Shown here: one piece after another, positions 1 through 9,624 of the stretch
Layout of the letters: every line of letters begins with the position of its first letter
Numbering within the stretch: position 1 is the stretch's first letter
Assembly (NCBI GenBank): GCA_001579985.1
Contig: LRSR01005269.1
Coordinates: forward strand, 1-26,371
Origin: Hypsibius dujardini
Taxonomy: Eukaryota > Tardigrada > Eutardigrada > Parachela > Hypsibiidae
Direction: 5' to 3'
Length of the DNA: 26,371 nucleotides
Position numbers and translations under genes: made by a program
The notes under the pieces: generated by a model
What the model saw: the letters and a program-made list of their open reading frames with translations, nothing else
The model's database searches: none
Told to the model about the DNA's origin: nothing

Positions 1-2
1 GG

Positions 3-134
3 GATATTTCAGGTGTACAGTGGGACGATAATTCAGGTAATTGCATGTCCGACTCCAATTTGTACAGCACTAAGAATGTGAGTGACTTCTGCCGCGGCTG
101 TTCATGTGTGTATGAGATCATTTTTTCTGCTTGA
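3..134 (+). CDS. possible 3' end of an upstream gene (partial, uncertain)
   Basis: An open frame runs from the window edge (base 3) to a TGA at 132-134, giving 43 residues with no start inside the window. It holds four cysteines (Cys-rich pattern around C..CRGCSC), an NVS glycosylation sequon and few hydrophobic residues, so it could be the end of a secreted or extracellular domain. A good splice donor (CAG|GTAATT) lies at about 35-36, so the exon could instead end there. No family is recognised, and 43 codons can be open by chance. Confidence 0.25.
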   Translation, partial: DISGVQWDDNSGNCMSDSNLYSTKNVSDFCRGCSCVYEIIFSA

Positions 135-349
135 ATTGTAGCCTTGTCTACTGTGCGTGGAACGCCGGTAACGTACGTTTTCCGTCAGGCAGGATTATGT
201 ATCCCCGTCTCCATCCTGTTGTTTGACCTATCCAAGATTTTCTTAGAATGATGCTGATGAAGCATGCCGGTCGAAGATCCGGTCGAAGATCCGGTGGTAT
301 CGAGTTAGGCGAGTTTAACCCCTTCGACGAACCACGTAAAGTCCGAATC
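135..349. other. intergenic, no gene seen
   Basis: No convincing coding sequence is seen. The only structure noticed is a short direct duplication (GGTCGAAGATCC twice) at about 273-296. Confidence 0.5.
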
Positions 350-556
350 TGATTTTGCTGGTCATGTGCGCCATTGGGCTCACCATTCCATCGTCATCAG
401 GTTTTGGTGGCTTTGTGCGCCATTCGGCTCACCATTCCATCGTCATCAGGTTTTGGTGGCTTTGTGCGCCATTCGGCTCACCATTCCATCGTCACCAGGT
501 TTTGGTGACTTTGTGCGCCATTCGGCTCACCATTCCATCGTCATCAGGTTTTGGTT
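350..556. repeat. 49-bp tandem repeat, about 4 copies
   Basis: Four head-to-tail units begin at about 365, 414, 463 and 512 (exact 49-bp spacing), each starting TGTGCGCCATT and ending in a TCATCAGGTTTTGGT-like segment. Units differ at only a few bases (GGG/CGG, TCATC/TCACC, GGC/GAC). The array ends about 170 bp before the TMED10 start codon, so it lies in the promoter or 5'UTR zone. Short frames run through it because the unit lacks stops in places; they are not genes. Confidence 0.9.
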
Positions 557-726
557 CCTCAAAAAAAACAAACGCAATTTTCTTCCTGGGACCCCTTTTT
601 CAGTCCTGATTTCTGCAAATTCCATCCAATCATATTCTCCTCATCTGCCATTTCCTGGGACGAAAAATCTTTCTCTATTCATTGCACCCTCCTCCGGAGG
701 CGCATTCCCACTCTTTCCCATCGAAA

Positions 727-2074
727 ATGGAGCTGGAAAAAATTCTCCCATCCACGCTCTTTTTCTGCATTTATTTCATCTCCTCCGCCTCCGGAATCGC
801 CTTCCACCTGGCACCCAATACCAAAAAATGTCTCCGCGAAGAAGTGCAGAAGGACGATGTGGTGAAGGGGGAGTTTGAGCTGTCCGTGACGACGCCGGAG
901 ATTAAAACAGATTTATTGGTAAGTGCGGCACATGTGGCCGTAAAGCTGGGCGGTCTATGTTAACACCAGTTTGGGATTCCGCGTGTTGTGATCAGCGCGT
1001 ACGGAAGTCTGGCTCTTACATTGAGCAAGCCAGCAATCCGGCCACGCGTGTGTTTTCTGTGGTGACGTGTAGATTTCTTTGCGTGATTTCGAAATGGATT
1101 TGGTGGTTTTAGATTTTGGACTCGAAGGGGCATAAGCTGTACGGCAAGGAGGACGCGCAGAAGGGCAAATTCGCCTTCAGTGTGGACGAATACGAAATGA
1201 TTGACATCTGCTTCGAGACCAAAACGGAAATCCGTAGGTTGATTGGTTGATTGCGTGGATCGTTTGTGCGGTTGATTTGATGTTTCTACTGCTGGTTGAT
1301 TGATAAATTAGCGGTATCTATGTATGGTTGATTGGTTGATTGCGTGGATCGTTTGTGCGGTTGATTTGATGTTTCTACTCCTGGTTGATTGATGAATTAG
1401 CGGTATCTATGTATGGTTGATTGGTTGATTGCGTGGATCGTTTGTGCGGTTGATTTGATGTTTCTGCTGCTGGTTGATTGATGGATTAGCGGTATCTATG
1501 TCTGTATAATTATCAATTGATTGTCTGATTGTCTCTTGGTTGGAGTTGTGCATTGCTGCGGTTGCTTGATTGAAGGATTGGTTAAACTTATATTGGACAT
1601 AGTTCAATGGGTTGATTGGTTGATTTAGAGCCTTCGTGTGATGATTTTTCTTCCTTGCAGCTTACGGCCACGCACCTCCACCGCCGCGGGAAATTACTTT
1701 CACAATCCGACACGGAGTGGAAGCTAAGAATTACGAGGATGTATGTGAATGTTTAACTTACTTCTTCTACCTTCATAGATAGCGGTGGCGTTTAGCATTT
1801 ACATGTTGTTGTCTTGTCGCTCTCAGATTGCAAAGGCTGAGAAGTTGAAACCGATGGAAGCGGAGCTTCGGAGATTGGAAGATTTGTCAGATGCCATTGT
1901 TGACTCATTCAATCATATGCGCAAACGGGAGGATGAAATGAGAGGAACCAACGGTGCGTCCGAGCGAGTCTAATATTTTGTGTGTCGGCATATACCTTTG
2001 TCTGGCTGCTTGTCTGTATGTATGTCTGCTTGACTACCTCCTTCTCTACCTCTCTGTTTCTCTATCTGCCTGCC

Positions 2075-2127
<53 letters not shown>

Positions 2128-2140
2128 GCCTATCTGTCTA

Positions 2141-2184
<44 letters not shown>

Positions 2185-2448
2185 CCTGTTTGGATGTCTG
2201 GATGTCTGTCGGTCTGTCTGTCTGTTTATCTGTCTGTCTGTTTGTCTGTCTGTTTGTCTGTCTGTTTGTCTGTCTATCTGCTCAATTGTGACCACTTGTA
2301 CAGTGTGGCTTTCGCTTCTTTTACAGAACAAACTAGCTCTCGTGTCCTCTACTTCAGCGTCTTTTCTATGTTGTGCCTTCTCGGCCTAACCACCTGGCAA
2401 GTGCTCTATCTCCGTCGCTTCTTCAAGGCAAAGAAGCTCATCGAGTAG
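727..2448 (+). CDS. TMED10: TMED10-type p24 delta cargo receptor, five exons
   Basis: p24 proteins cycle between ER and Golgi, packing cargo into COPII/COPI vesicles. Exons inferred from GT-AG sites and continuous homology are 727-918, 1113-1233, 1661-1740, 1827-1953 and 2327-2448: 642 nt, 213 aa, close to the family's usual length of about 219. Residues 1-23 are a signal peptide. The GOLD domain follows, with a likely disulfide pair (KKC near 35 and IDIC in exon 2). Next come the hallmark HGVEAKNYE, a coiled coil ([20 protein letters not shown]), and a single membrane helix starting VLYFSVFS. The tail [11 protein letters not shown] carries the FF motif and the dilysine COPI signal. Intron phases are 0, 1, 0, 1. 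Intron 2 holds an 89-bp tandem repeat and intron 4 a TCTG microsatellite. The ATG at 727 is chosen because the signal peptide starts there. I saw no canonical AATAAA just downstream. Confidence 0.95.
1241..1505. repeat. 89-bp tandem repeat in TMED10 intron 2, three copies
   Basis: Units start at 1241, 1330 and 1419 (exact 89-bp spacing), each beginning GATTGGTTGATTGCGTGGAT and differing by only a few substitutions (for example CTACTGCTGG / CTACTCCTGG / CTGCTGCTGG). They lie wholly inside intron 2 and are not coding. Confidence 0.9.
2066..2282. repeat. (TCTG)n microsatellite in TMED10 intron 4
   Basis: A run of TCTG units is interrupted by TCTA, CCTG and TTTG variants and fills most of intron 4, ending about 45 bp before the exon 5 acceptor. 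The long Cys/Leu/Ser frames through it are artefacts of the repeat. Confidence 0.95.
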
Positions 2449-4063
2449 TGCTCCATGCGCGTGTGTGCAAGAACTTCACCCCTGCTTGCCCCACATTTTC
2501 TGTTTTCCATTCCATCCAATGTCACCTCTCCACAGAACTAAATGGAAAATGCCGAGCGGAAACCTTTTTCAAAGCAACCTTTTTTTCTGCCCGTGTTGTT
2601 TGTCTACGTCGCCTTGATTTTAGTTGGTACCCGAATTTTTACCCCGAGATAGCTAGCGCGTTTGATAAACAACAGGGCAGAAAAAAACAAGTAGCTTGAT
2701 TTAGAAACGTGATATGTCTGCGTTGGAGTCTGGAAATAGGCGAGTGGAGCCCAGAATAGGTCAGGGAACTCTGCGTCTCTACATACCCGAATCAGGCCAC
2801 TTGTCTCGCTCTGTGCGTACAACCATGCACAACCGAGCTCAACGGCTTGACTCGAGTCGAGGTCGAAGTCCATGCAACTACTCGTTATGTAAGTTGCCTA
2901 ACCTAATAATCCACAGACGGCTATGGCGTAGGCAACACTCCTATGGGGCCAAGTATAGCTTGCCTAAGTTAACCGGAAAAATAATCGACGTTCGGTGCAA
3001 AGTGCAAATCGAGTTCCAAATCCACTTTTGTTTTGGTGTGGAGTTGTGCTGTTGCTGGAACTGGAAGGAAACCGTGAATGGTACTGGAACTCGCGTTAAT
3101 ACGTACTGCTGATTAGATTTCCAATTCGGGCGGTTGATTTTTGAAGCTCTATTGGAAATGTGGAGTGTGGAATTGCAGTTCCTCCGTCTAGACGCCCCAA
3201 CTGACGAAATAATTTCACAAAATTCCATTGAAAGGGAAAGTTCGCTTAGGTGTTGCACCATTTCCGCTGCGTGATCTCATTCGTCTTATATTTTTAAAAA
3301 AACCAATCTGATTTGTTTGGCTTTTGCCATTGACCATTTTAAGCGCAGGAAGGGGGAGCAACTTTTGCGGGGAGAAATTGGAAGTCACACGCTGAATTTG
3401 CTCGGCCATTTTGGCGTTGTTAATTTCGAACCACAATTTCTCCAACTCTTTTGCCTGCCTACTTTGAGTATTTGGTCCAAGCTAAGGAACATTTCTTAGG
3501 TAAGTTGCCAAAAATCTTGGCGAGATGAAGAGTAAGCGTTTTCTGATTGAAAAAAGGCCCAAGTTCAAGTTGATTAAATCGTGCAAGTCATTGATGGGAC
3601 GCTACGGTCGATCGATTGATTGACTGAATGGGAATGAATTATTTTCATATAAAATCCATAAATCAATGAATCAACTGCCCTCTCTCGTCAGATTGCTGAC
3701 TTTCCCAAAAATGAATTCATGTCAATTACGAATTGAGTTTAATGTCTTAGAATTTTTTTTGGCCTTCTCCCTACGAGATATTTCTGCACCAGACTGTTTG
3801 AAAAGACCGTTGTTCGTCTTCGGTTTTTTTTTTTTTGTAAGAGTGAAAATAAAATGATTTCCCATTGACGCTTGGGGAATCGATGGATTGATTGACTGAC
3901 ATGTGGGTAATTGTTTCAACAAATCAATCAAACTGGATTTGAAACTAAATGTACAGTAACTCATGTTTCTTTGCAGCTCCCTTCAAATTCATATCCCTTA
4001 TCTAGACTGCCATAAGGTATTAGTGACGTTTTTCAGACGGCGTTCTGTCTATGTGGATAGATA
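2449..4063. other. intergenic between TMED10 and the TOM20-like gene
   Basis: No recognisable coding exon is seen; the open frames of 60-130 codons here have no family character. This stretch must contain the TMED10 3'UTR and probably the promoter and non-coding first exon of the TOM20-like gene. GATTGATTGACTGA-type sequence recurs at about 3612 and 3888 near complementary AATCAATCA stretches; these may be short decayed repeats. Confidence 0.4.
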
Positions 4064-4165
4064 CTGTCTGTCTGCCTGTCTGTCTGCCTGTCTGTCTGTC
4101 TGTCTGTGTGTCTGTGTGTCTGTCTGCCTGTCTGCCTGCCTGCTTGACTGTTTATCTGTCTTTAT
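4064..4165. repeat. (TCTG)n microsatellite upstream of the TOM20-like gene
   Basis: About 100 bp of TCTG, TGCC and TGTG units end roughly 30 bp before the start codon at 4196. It probably lies in a 5'UTR intron, since an acceptor-like sequence ending TATAG precedes the ATG. Confidence 0.9.
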
Positions 4166-4195
4166 ATTGCCTAATTGCTTCCTGATCGTATAGAA

Positions 4196-4657
4196 ATGTC
4201 GACGCCGAATCTCGCGATGCCAAGTTCCTTCCTCAAGTACAGCTTCAGCGTGGCCACCTTCACCGCCCTCAGCTGGCACGCCTACCACGAGTACCAGAAG
4301 AAGGCCATCTCCGGCCAGTCATGGGACGAGATTGCGCGGGAAAAACGGCGCAACGCGGCGGCCACCTTCTGCTCATACCTGACGACCTTCCACGCCTCCC
4401 TAAGACAGGCACGCGACTACCTCCGGACAGGGCGCGTCGAAGAGGCAATCACCCTCCTGGTGGACTGTCTGGAAGGGTGGCAGTTTAAGAAGCAGACATT
4501 AAAAGCCTTGAAACGGCATTTACATCCAGAGTTCTTCGCGCGTTTGGTCAATCGACTTGTAGAAAAAAGGATGTTTGACTGCAAAGACGTCCTGGGGCAT
4601 TTGGCGCAACCGTCGGACGGGCAACGCGTCGGCCTCAATATGGACCTCAGGAAATGA
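4196..4657 (+). CDS. divergent TOM20-like mitochondrial import receptor
   Basis: The product is 153 aa. Animal TOM20 (about 145 aa) sits in the mitochondrial outer membrane and binds amphipathic presequences through a single TPR-like groove. Here residues about 12-30 form an N-terminal membrane anchor (FLKYSFSVATFTALSW) followed by basic and polar sequence (AREKRRNAA), as in TOM20. Residues about 60-115 match the TOM20 core in order: a first helix RQARDYLRTGRVEEAITLL, then LKALKRHLHPEFFARLVNRL, equivalent to the family's QVLQQTLPPPVFQMLL region. The match is to spacing and key positions rather than high identity, so it is a fast-evolving TOM20 or a paralogue. The first ATG after an in-frame TAG (4190 region) is at 4175 in the track frame, but 4196 directly follows a splice-acceptor-like TATAG and gives the expected short N-terminus. 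Confidence 0.65.
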   Translation: MSTPNLAMPSSFLKYSFSVATFTALSWHAYHEYQKKAISGQSWDEIAREKRRNAAATFCSYLTTFHASLRQARDYLRTGRVEEAITLLVDCLEGWQFKKQTLKALKRHLHPEFFARLVNRLVEKRMFDCKDVLGHLAQPSDGQRVGLNMDLRK

Positions 4658-4969
4658 GAGGGACTCAGGCAGACTGTTTGAAGACTGTGATTTCGTTTGT
4701 GTGGCTTTTCCTTGGAATCTTCTGACAGACTGACTATATTCTGTTGTCTCGTGGGACACGTCAGTGCCTCGAATGTGGTCACACTTGACTCTTGATTGAT
4801 TGTTTTGATTGTTTTAGCAGTGTTTTTCCTTTCTTGGCATAGATCTTCTCAGCTCTTTTAGTTTTTGTCTTAAGCAATGTCAATGCTTAATGTCTGACCA
4901 TGAAATGATTTCGGTTACTGTATGGCCTTACTAGTATTGATCTTTGTCTTGACAGTCCTGACTGATCAC

Positions 4970-4975
4970 AATAAA
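4970..4975 (+). terminator. poly(A) signal AATAAA for the TOM20-like gene
   Basis: A canonical AATAAA lies 312 bp after the TGA of the TOM20-like gene, just before the TCTG-rich tract. It implies a 3'UTR of roughly 330 nt. Confidence 0.6.
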
Positions 4976-5018
4976 ATACAAGTCAAGCTCTGGCTATGGC
5001 CTTGCTTGCTGGACCCTA

Positions 5019-5265
5019 TCTGTTTGTTTGTCTGACTGTCTGTCTGTTTGTCTGACTGTCTGTTTATCTGTCTGGCTCTGTCTGTCTGACTCTGTCTGGC
5101 TCTGTCTGTCTGACTCTGTCTGTATGTATATCTGACTGTGTGTATCTATCCGTCTGTCTGTTTGTCGGACTGTGTCTCTATCTGTCTCTCTGTCTTTTTT
5201 TGTCTGCTTGTCAGTCTAAATAACTGGCTGTCGGTTTGTTTGATTGTCTGTCTTCTTGTTTGCCA
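5019..5265. repeat. degenerate (TCTG)n tract
   Basis: Imperfect TCTG units (TCTGACTG, TCTGGCTC, TTTG variants) run for about 250 bp downstream of the TOM20-like gene. The repeat is much more decayed than the one in TMED10 intron 4. Confidence 0.85.
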
Positions 5266-6435
5266 GTCTAATTATTCACTCTTATCTGTTACTGTTAGTG
5301 AAACTGAAGTGCGAAATTTCCGAAGGATAACGGGATGGTGCTTAGTGCTGCTGCCGTAACTCCCTCAAACGGAGCATGACGAGGTTTTCTAAATTATTAA
5401 CTCTTTTATGATCACTCAAAGGGACATGAGTCTAATTGCGACATTGGCGTTTTTTTACCACCTTATGACTTTTCATGTCGAAAGGCTTTTTCATGGTACG
5501 CTGGCTTACCGTTTTATCGGATGCGTACACGAATGACACACACTCATTTGTCCTACTGCGATTGCAGTTTGGCTGGCAGCAGGCGTTAAAGGAAGGAAGG
5601 GTGAAAGGGATACAATATCAGTGCATGCCATGCAACGCACCTTCTCCCCGGCTAAAGGTGCTTGTTCACATGCTTTCACTGTGGTTAATAAAGGTCACGT
5701 TTGGTATAATAATTTCAGAGCTGTTGATTCGTCGGCCTGGAAACTCAACTTACTACTTTTTGCAAAAGTTATACCAGAAAGTGTCAAGCTTCCTCCTGCA
5801 TGCTCAACAACCACAGATGCGTAACGGGGGGCGAGGGGGCGAGGGGGGGGAAACATCAGTATCCCATCAATTCGAGGGTTGCTGCGTAAGGCACCTTTAA
5901 ATAATTTAGAGTTGCGGGTGGGCAGTTGGCCATTTCTTTAGCAGCAAAATAGCCACTTTATGGTTACCCCCTCAAATGCGCGGGGGGGGGGAGTTTATTT
6001 TGTGAATTTTTTAATGCAAATACTTTACCCTTTCAACAAAACTGCCTATCTCTCCTCCTGGCTTAGGCTAAGTCCCTCTTCCCTCCCCCTTCCCCCCTTT
6101 TTGGCTATATTTAATGTTACAAGTGCTGAAAAATCTTGTCAAGACATCAGTCGTCGTCTGGGGACATCTCCAGACATCTCCAGACAAGTACAGATAAGCA
6201 GTTCAGGAGATTTGGTGGATATTTCATATCTCAATGGGAGGAGGGACCCTTACCCAGGTCCGGATTAGTAGCGCATGACAATGTGTTAGATATTAATTGG
6301 AGGCACTTCCCCAGGTTGGTTGACATCTGTTCCTGTCATTTCGAGAAATTCCCATTATTCAATTAAAGCCCCAGAGAGAATAATCACGTTTATGATTTTG
6401 ACGTTGGATTTGTGGGGGGGGGGTGGATTTTTAAT
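5266..6435. other. intergenic, G- and C-homopolymer-rich, no gene seen
   Basis: No protein family is recognisable. Notable tracts are runs of G separated by CGA at 5826-5850, a poly-G near 5982-5992, a C/T-rich stretch at about 6070-6100, a small triplication of ACATCTCCAG at about 6163-6185 and a poly-G at about 6414-6423. Frames of 70-140 codons here look non-coding. Confidence 0.5.
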
Positions 6436-6939
6436 CAGAGGCTCGGTTAGGGTCCTTAAAGCTCGTACCAGGACCTTATTGGCAGCGCCAGGGGGTGGGC
6501 AAAGGGGCAAGAGCTTCTTTTTCAAACTGAACCCAAAAATTGGCCTCTTGTCCCTGATCATTTTGAAACTTGTAGGGGTCTGGGGATCTGATTACCAGGA
6601 ACACAATGGGATTTTAAAACGTTTTCAAAAACGTAAATTTTCCATAAAATTTGGACCGTTTTTGAATGTTTCTCTCAGTTGGATTTATCAAGAGGGAGCT
6701 TATATTGGACCTCATCAAATTTTAAAACCAAAAAACTGTAGCTTTTAAAATTGTATTAAAATCCCAGGGGTCCTCTGGTAATCAGACCCCCACGTTCCAC
6801 AAATTTCAAAATGATCAGGGACAAGAGGTCGAATTTTGGGTTCAATCTCGAAAAAAAAGTTCTTGCCCCGTTGCCCACCCCCTAGCGCTGCCGTGAGGGG
6901 TCCTGATTCTGATCTATCAAAGTCCTAAACGAGCCTCTG
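6436..6939. repeat. foldback element with arms of about 185 bp
   Basis: The left arm (about 6436-6619, starting CAGAGGCTCG) is the imperfect reverse complement of the right arm (about 6753-6939, ending CGAGCCTCTG). Matching landmarks are GGGGGTGGGCAA against TTGCCCACCCCC, CTCTTGTCCCTGATCATTTT against AAAATGATCAGGGACAAGAG, and TCTGATTACCAG against CTGGTAATCAGA. A spacer of about 130 bp separates the arms and no transposase frame is present. This is the shape of a foldback or MITE-type non-autonomous element. Arm divergence of perhaps 15-20% suggests it is old. I could not define a target-site duplication. Confidence 0.85.
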
Positions 6940-7379
6940 TTTGTGAACCCGTACCGCTGTGCAAAACCTGGTGGCATTATTACCAAAATAGCTGTCGCAA
7001 AAATTGAACGTTTCTATCGATCAATAGGAAGCATAAGACGTTAATTTACTGCAACCGATGTGAGATGATCACGTTCCGATGGCACTTGGCCCTTGAAAGT
7101 AGCCTAGATGAATGCCGGATACTTTTAGAATCTACAAGGGCCAGAGATTAGTTAGGCATCCATTACAGGTACCGTTGCTTCGCTGGAAAGGGTACCCTGT
7201 AATTTACAGTAATAAGCTGATAAGGAATGGGGATCGTAGCACATGTTAAATGATCCCACTAAAAACACGTTAGAATGTACAGCAGATCAGTTAGGTTGAC
7301 TTTACATTTATATCTATTCGAGACAGACTTTCCTTTCTTTCCTCCTTTTTTAGCATTGATTCTCTTGTCAGGCTGAACC
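6940..7379. other. upstream region of the first GPCR gene
   Basis: There is no coding sequence. A short hairpin (TTACAGGTACC ... GGTACCCTGTAA) lies at about 7163-7203. A degenerate TATA-like ACTAAAAAC at about 7258 lies 31 bp upstream of a TCAGT initiator-like element (A at 7289), the same spacing as in the related gene at 11504. Confidence 0.4.
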
Positions 7380-8408
7380 ATGGACCTCAACAGCTCTGAA
7401 ATCACAGAATCAAATGTGACCTTTTCAAATTTGACAGGTGTGAGCGAATCCCTGACACCGATATGGGCTCTCACGTCAACATTCTTCCTCGCTGTCTGCA
7501 TCATCGGTACAATCGCCAACTTTATCGGACTTGTCCTGTTCGCGAAAAACCCGCAAACTATCACTCCGTTTGAGGTCTACGTCATCAACCTTCTTGGAGC
7601 GAATCTCGCAAATTTACTCATACAATACCCTTTGGCTATCAAAGCGAACCTTTACGACTCCGGTTGGAACATGGGCAACCATGCGTGTTCCCTCTATTTG
7701 TACAGCTTAAACATTTTAGATGGGGGAATAGTCAACTCACACGCCATCATCTCCATCAATCGAGCTTGGGCTCTCGTCCATCCGCTGTCCTTCCGAAGGG
7801 CTCATACCAAACGCTTCACGCTGACCGTATGCGGGGTCATGTGGCTGTACATTCATGCTGCGCAGGGTTCGTTCTGGCTGGCGGATCTGCTCTACTTCCG
7901 AGTGAATGTCCAGGTTAAGGGGTGCATGTTCAATACGGAAAAACTCAGAACGTGGACCAATGTCGACGCTGTCGTTGTGTACATCACGCCTCTCCTTGCC
8001 ATTGTTCTGTCGTTCGGGATCGTGGTGGTGGGCAAGGTGGTTCGATCTCGAGCTTCATTTACACGTAAACGGTCCGCTGTGCAACCACGCAGCGTGGCTT
8101 CGCGAACCGGCATTGAGGAAGCAACTCAGAATTCCCACCCCGAAACGGGAGCTGTCATGGGGAATTCTAGTAGGCCACGACGACGGAGGTCTTTTAAATA
8201 CATAATGCTGACCTTGTTGACAGTTAGCTTTGTTGTTTGCAGTGCGCCAGAGACGATTTATTTTTTTCTCGTGGGGTTTGTGCCTAATTTTTGGATCCAG
8301 GAATGGTTTCAGGTGGCCAGCCTGCTCTTCTCGTGCCAGTCGCTTGTCGATCCGATTATCTTTGTGCTAACTATGGATAAGCTTCGAACTGCTCCGGCAG
8401 GGCGCTAG
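7380..8408 (+). CDS. atypical class A GPCR, intact (family copy 1)
   Basis: A single-exon seven-helix receptor of 342 aa, expected at the plasma membrane; ligand unknown. The N-terminus has sequons at N4, N12 and N17. TM1 carries W29, C40, G43 and N47 (N1.50). A cysteine before TM3 (HACSLYLYS) and one in ECL2 (KGCMFN) should form the conserved disulfide. TM3 ends INRAW (126-130) in place of the DRY region. ICL3 is basic and Ser-rich. TM6 has SAPE rather than CWxP, and TM7 has DPIIF (324-328) in place of NPxxY. The chain stops about a dozen residues after TM7, so helix 8 and a cytoplasmic tail are essentially missing. The start has a good context (AACCATGG), and its numbering up to N47 matches the copy at 22841. 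It is the most diverged intact member of the cluster. Confidence 0.9.
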   Translation: MDLNSSEITESNVTFSNLTGVSESLTPIWALTSTFFLAVCIIGTIANFIGLVLFAKNPQTITPFEVYVINLLGANLANLLIQYPLAIKANLYDSGWNMGNHACSLYLYSLNILDGGIVNSHAIISINRAWALVHPLSFRRAHTKRFTLTVCGVMWLYIHAAQGSFWLADLLYFRVNVQVKGCMFNTEKLRTWTNVDAVVVYITPLLAIVLSFGIVVVGKVVRSRASFTRKRSAVQPRSVASRTGIEEATQNSHPETGAVMGNSSRPRRRRSFKYIMLTLLTVSFVVCSAPETIYFFLVGFVPNFWIQEWFQVASLLFSCQSLVDPIIFVLTMDKLRTAPAGR

Positions 8409-9058
8409 AACTTGAAAGAACCATTTGTGCATTGCTTTTCAATTAGTTCTTAGGCGTACACTCATACTAACAGTACTCGACTCGTGCTCTTAATTGGACA
8501 AGAACGGAAATTTGACCTCCCAATCGGCATGGCTTTTATTCCAAATGCCTGTTGATACATAATGACTTTACATTTCGGTCTCGGGGTTGAAATCACATTT
8601 ACCGTTTGAGAAAAAAATTAGGAAGAAAAATATTTCGGTCGTCACTTGGTGCAATGTGCGCGGGCTTAATTAACTGATTCAGTACGAACCTTTCCGAAGT
8701 TTCAATTTTAACCAATTTTTCACAGACCGTAAACCCATTTCCCAGATGTACTAAAGGCCTTCAGCCAAACTTAAAAAACAAATTTAAATTTTTCTGGCTA
8801 ACCAAAACACGTTGCACAAAATGATTCAAAAAACAGAACGCTGGTGATGCTGTTAAGTTTTAACAAGTAATTAACAACTAAACTCTTGCCGATTTTATTA
8901 CATCAGAATTACTGTCTAAAACCTGCAACCTCCGAGTATGCTCAAGATAAAGAGACTTGCTACAACAAGCGTATGTAATAAATTGCAGCAGCGGCTTGAC
9001 CTGGCACTCAAAACACTCCTCTGCTGCAATTGCTCCGGTGAAAAAAGCAGGCAGCAGA
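8409..9058. other. intergenic, no gene seen
   Basis: A/T-rich sequence downstream of the first GPCR. I see no canonical AATAAA close to the stop and no recognisable coding frame. Confidence 0.5.
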
Positions 9059-9073
9059 GACAGACAGACAGCC

Positions 9074-9117
<44 letters not shown>

Positions 9118-9132
9118 GGACAGACAGCCAAA
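9059..9132. repeat. (CAGA)n microsatellite
   Basis: About 70 bp of CAGA units, the reverse complement of the TCTG tracts elsewhere in the window. Frames reading [10 protein letters not shown] on one strand and SVCLSVCLS on the other are repeat artefacts. Confidence 0.95.
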
Positions 9133-9162
9133 CAGTCAGTCATTCTGTCACTCACAAGGGAA

Positions 9163-9250
9163 CAATTACCATTGCAACCCTCCGATCGCAATCAAACTTT
9201 TTTCTTGAATACCATTTCCCCTAATGTGACATCAAAAATATGACTCGCGG
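9163..9250 (+). repeat. dispersed repeat, copy A
   Basis: The sequence shares CAATTACC, GATCGC, ACTTTTTTCTTGAATACC and GACTCGCGGC, in the same order and similar spacing, with segments at 24362-24466 (same strand) and 24714-24822 (opposite strand). It is a dispersed, probably transposon-derived unit of about 90-105 bp. Confidence 0.65.
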
Positions 9251-9624
9251 CCAATAGTTGCCCGTTCCTCGGGCAGAAAGTCAGGGATGATCTCAATTGG
9301 TGCATGTGCATGTGCATGTATTAGTGCATTGATGCAATGTTCATGAACGCTTTAGTGAATGATTTTACATTTAATCTTGCACGTTGCAGCTCGACCAGGA
9401 GGAGCTTTCTTTTTTTAATTACGTTTTGTTTCGAATCAGCGAAAAACAATATTTCACAACGCCGGTCTTTGGTTGTACTACTGTATATCAAACTAGACGT
9501 CGGTCTATTTTCATGATAGAAAGGTCACGTAACGGCAACAGACGAGCCTGTTACGAACCACAAAGCAATCCACCAACCGAATTCACTATTCCACAAAGTC
9601 ATCAAAGAAATGAAAGCCTGCGTT

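Noticed and set aside
1954-2448. Long Cys/Leu/Ser open frames over the TCTG tract
   Set aside because: They are translations of a tetranucleotide repeat in TMED10 intron 4. Only 2327-2448 of the longer frame is real coding (exon 5).
5475-5900. 141-codon frame as a gene
   Set aside because: It runs into a poly-G tract, has no recognisable motif and overlaps another equally open frame.
6320-6748. 142-codon frame over the foldback element
   Set aside because: It spans one arm and the spacer of the inverted repeat. The complementary arm is not open in the matching frame, so coding is unlikely.
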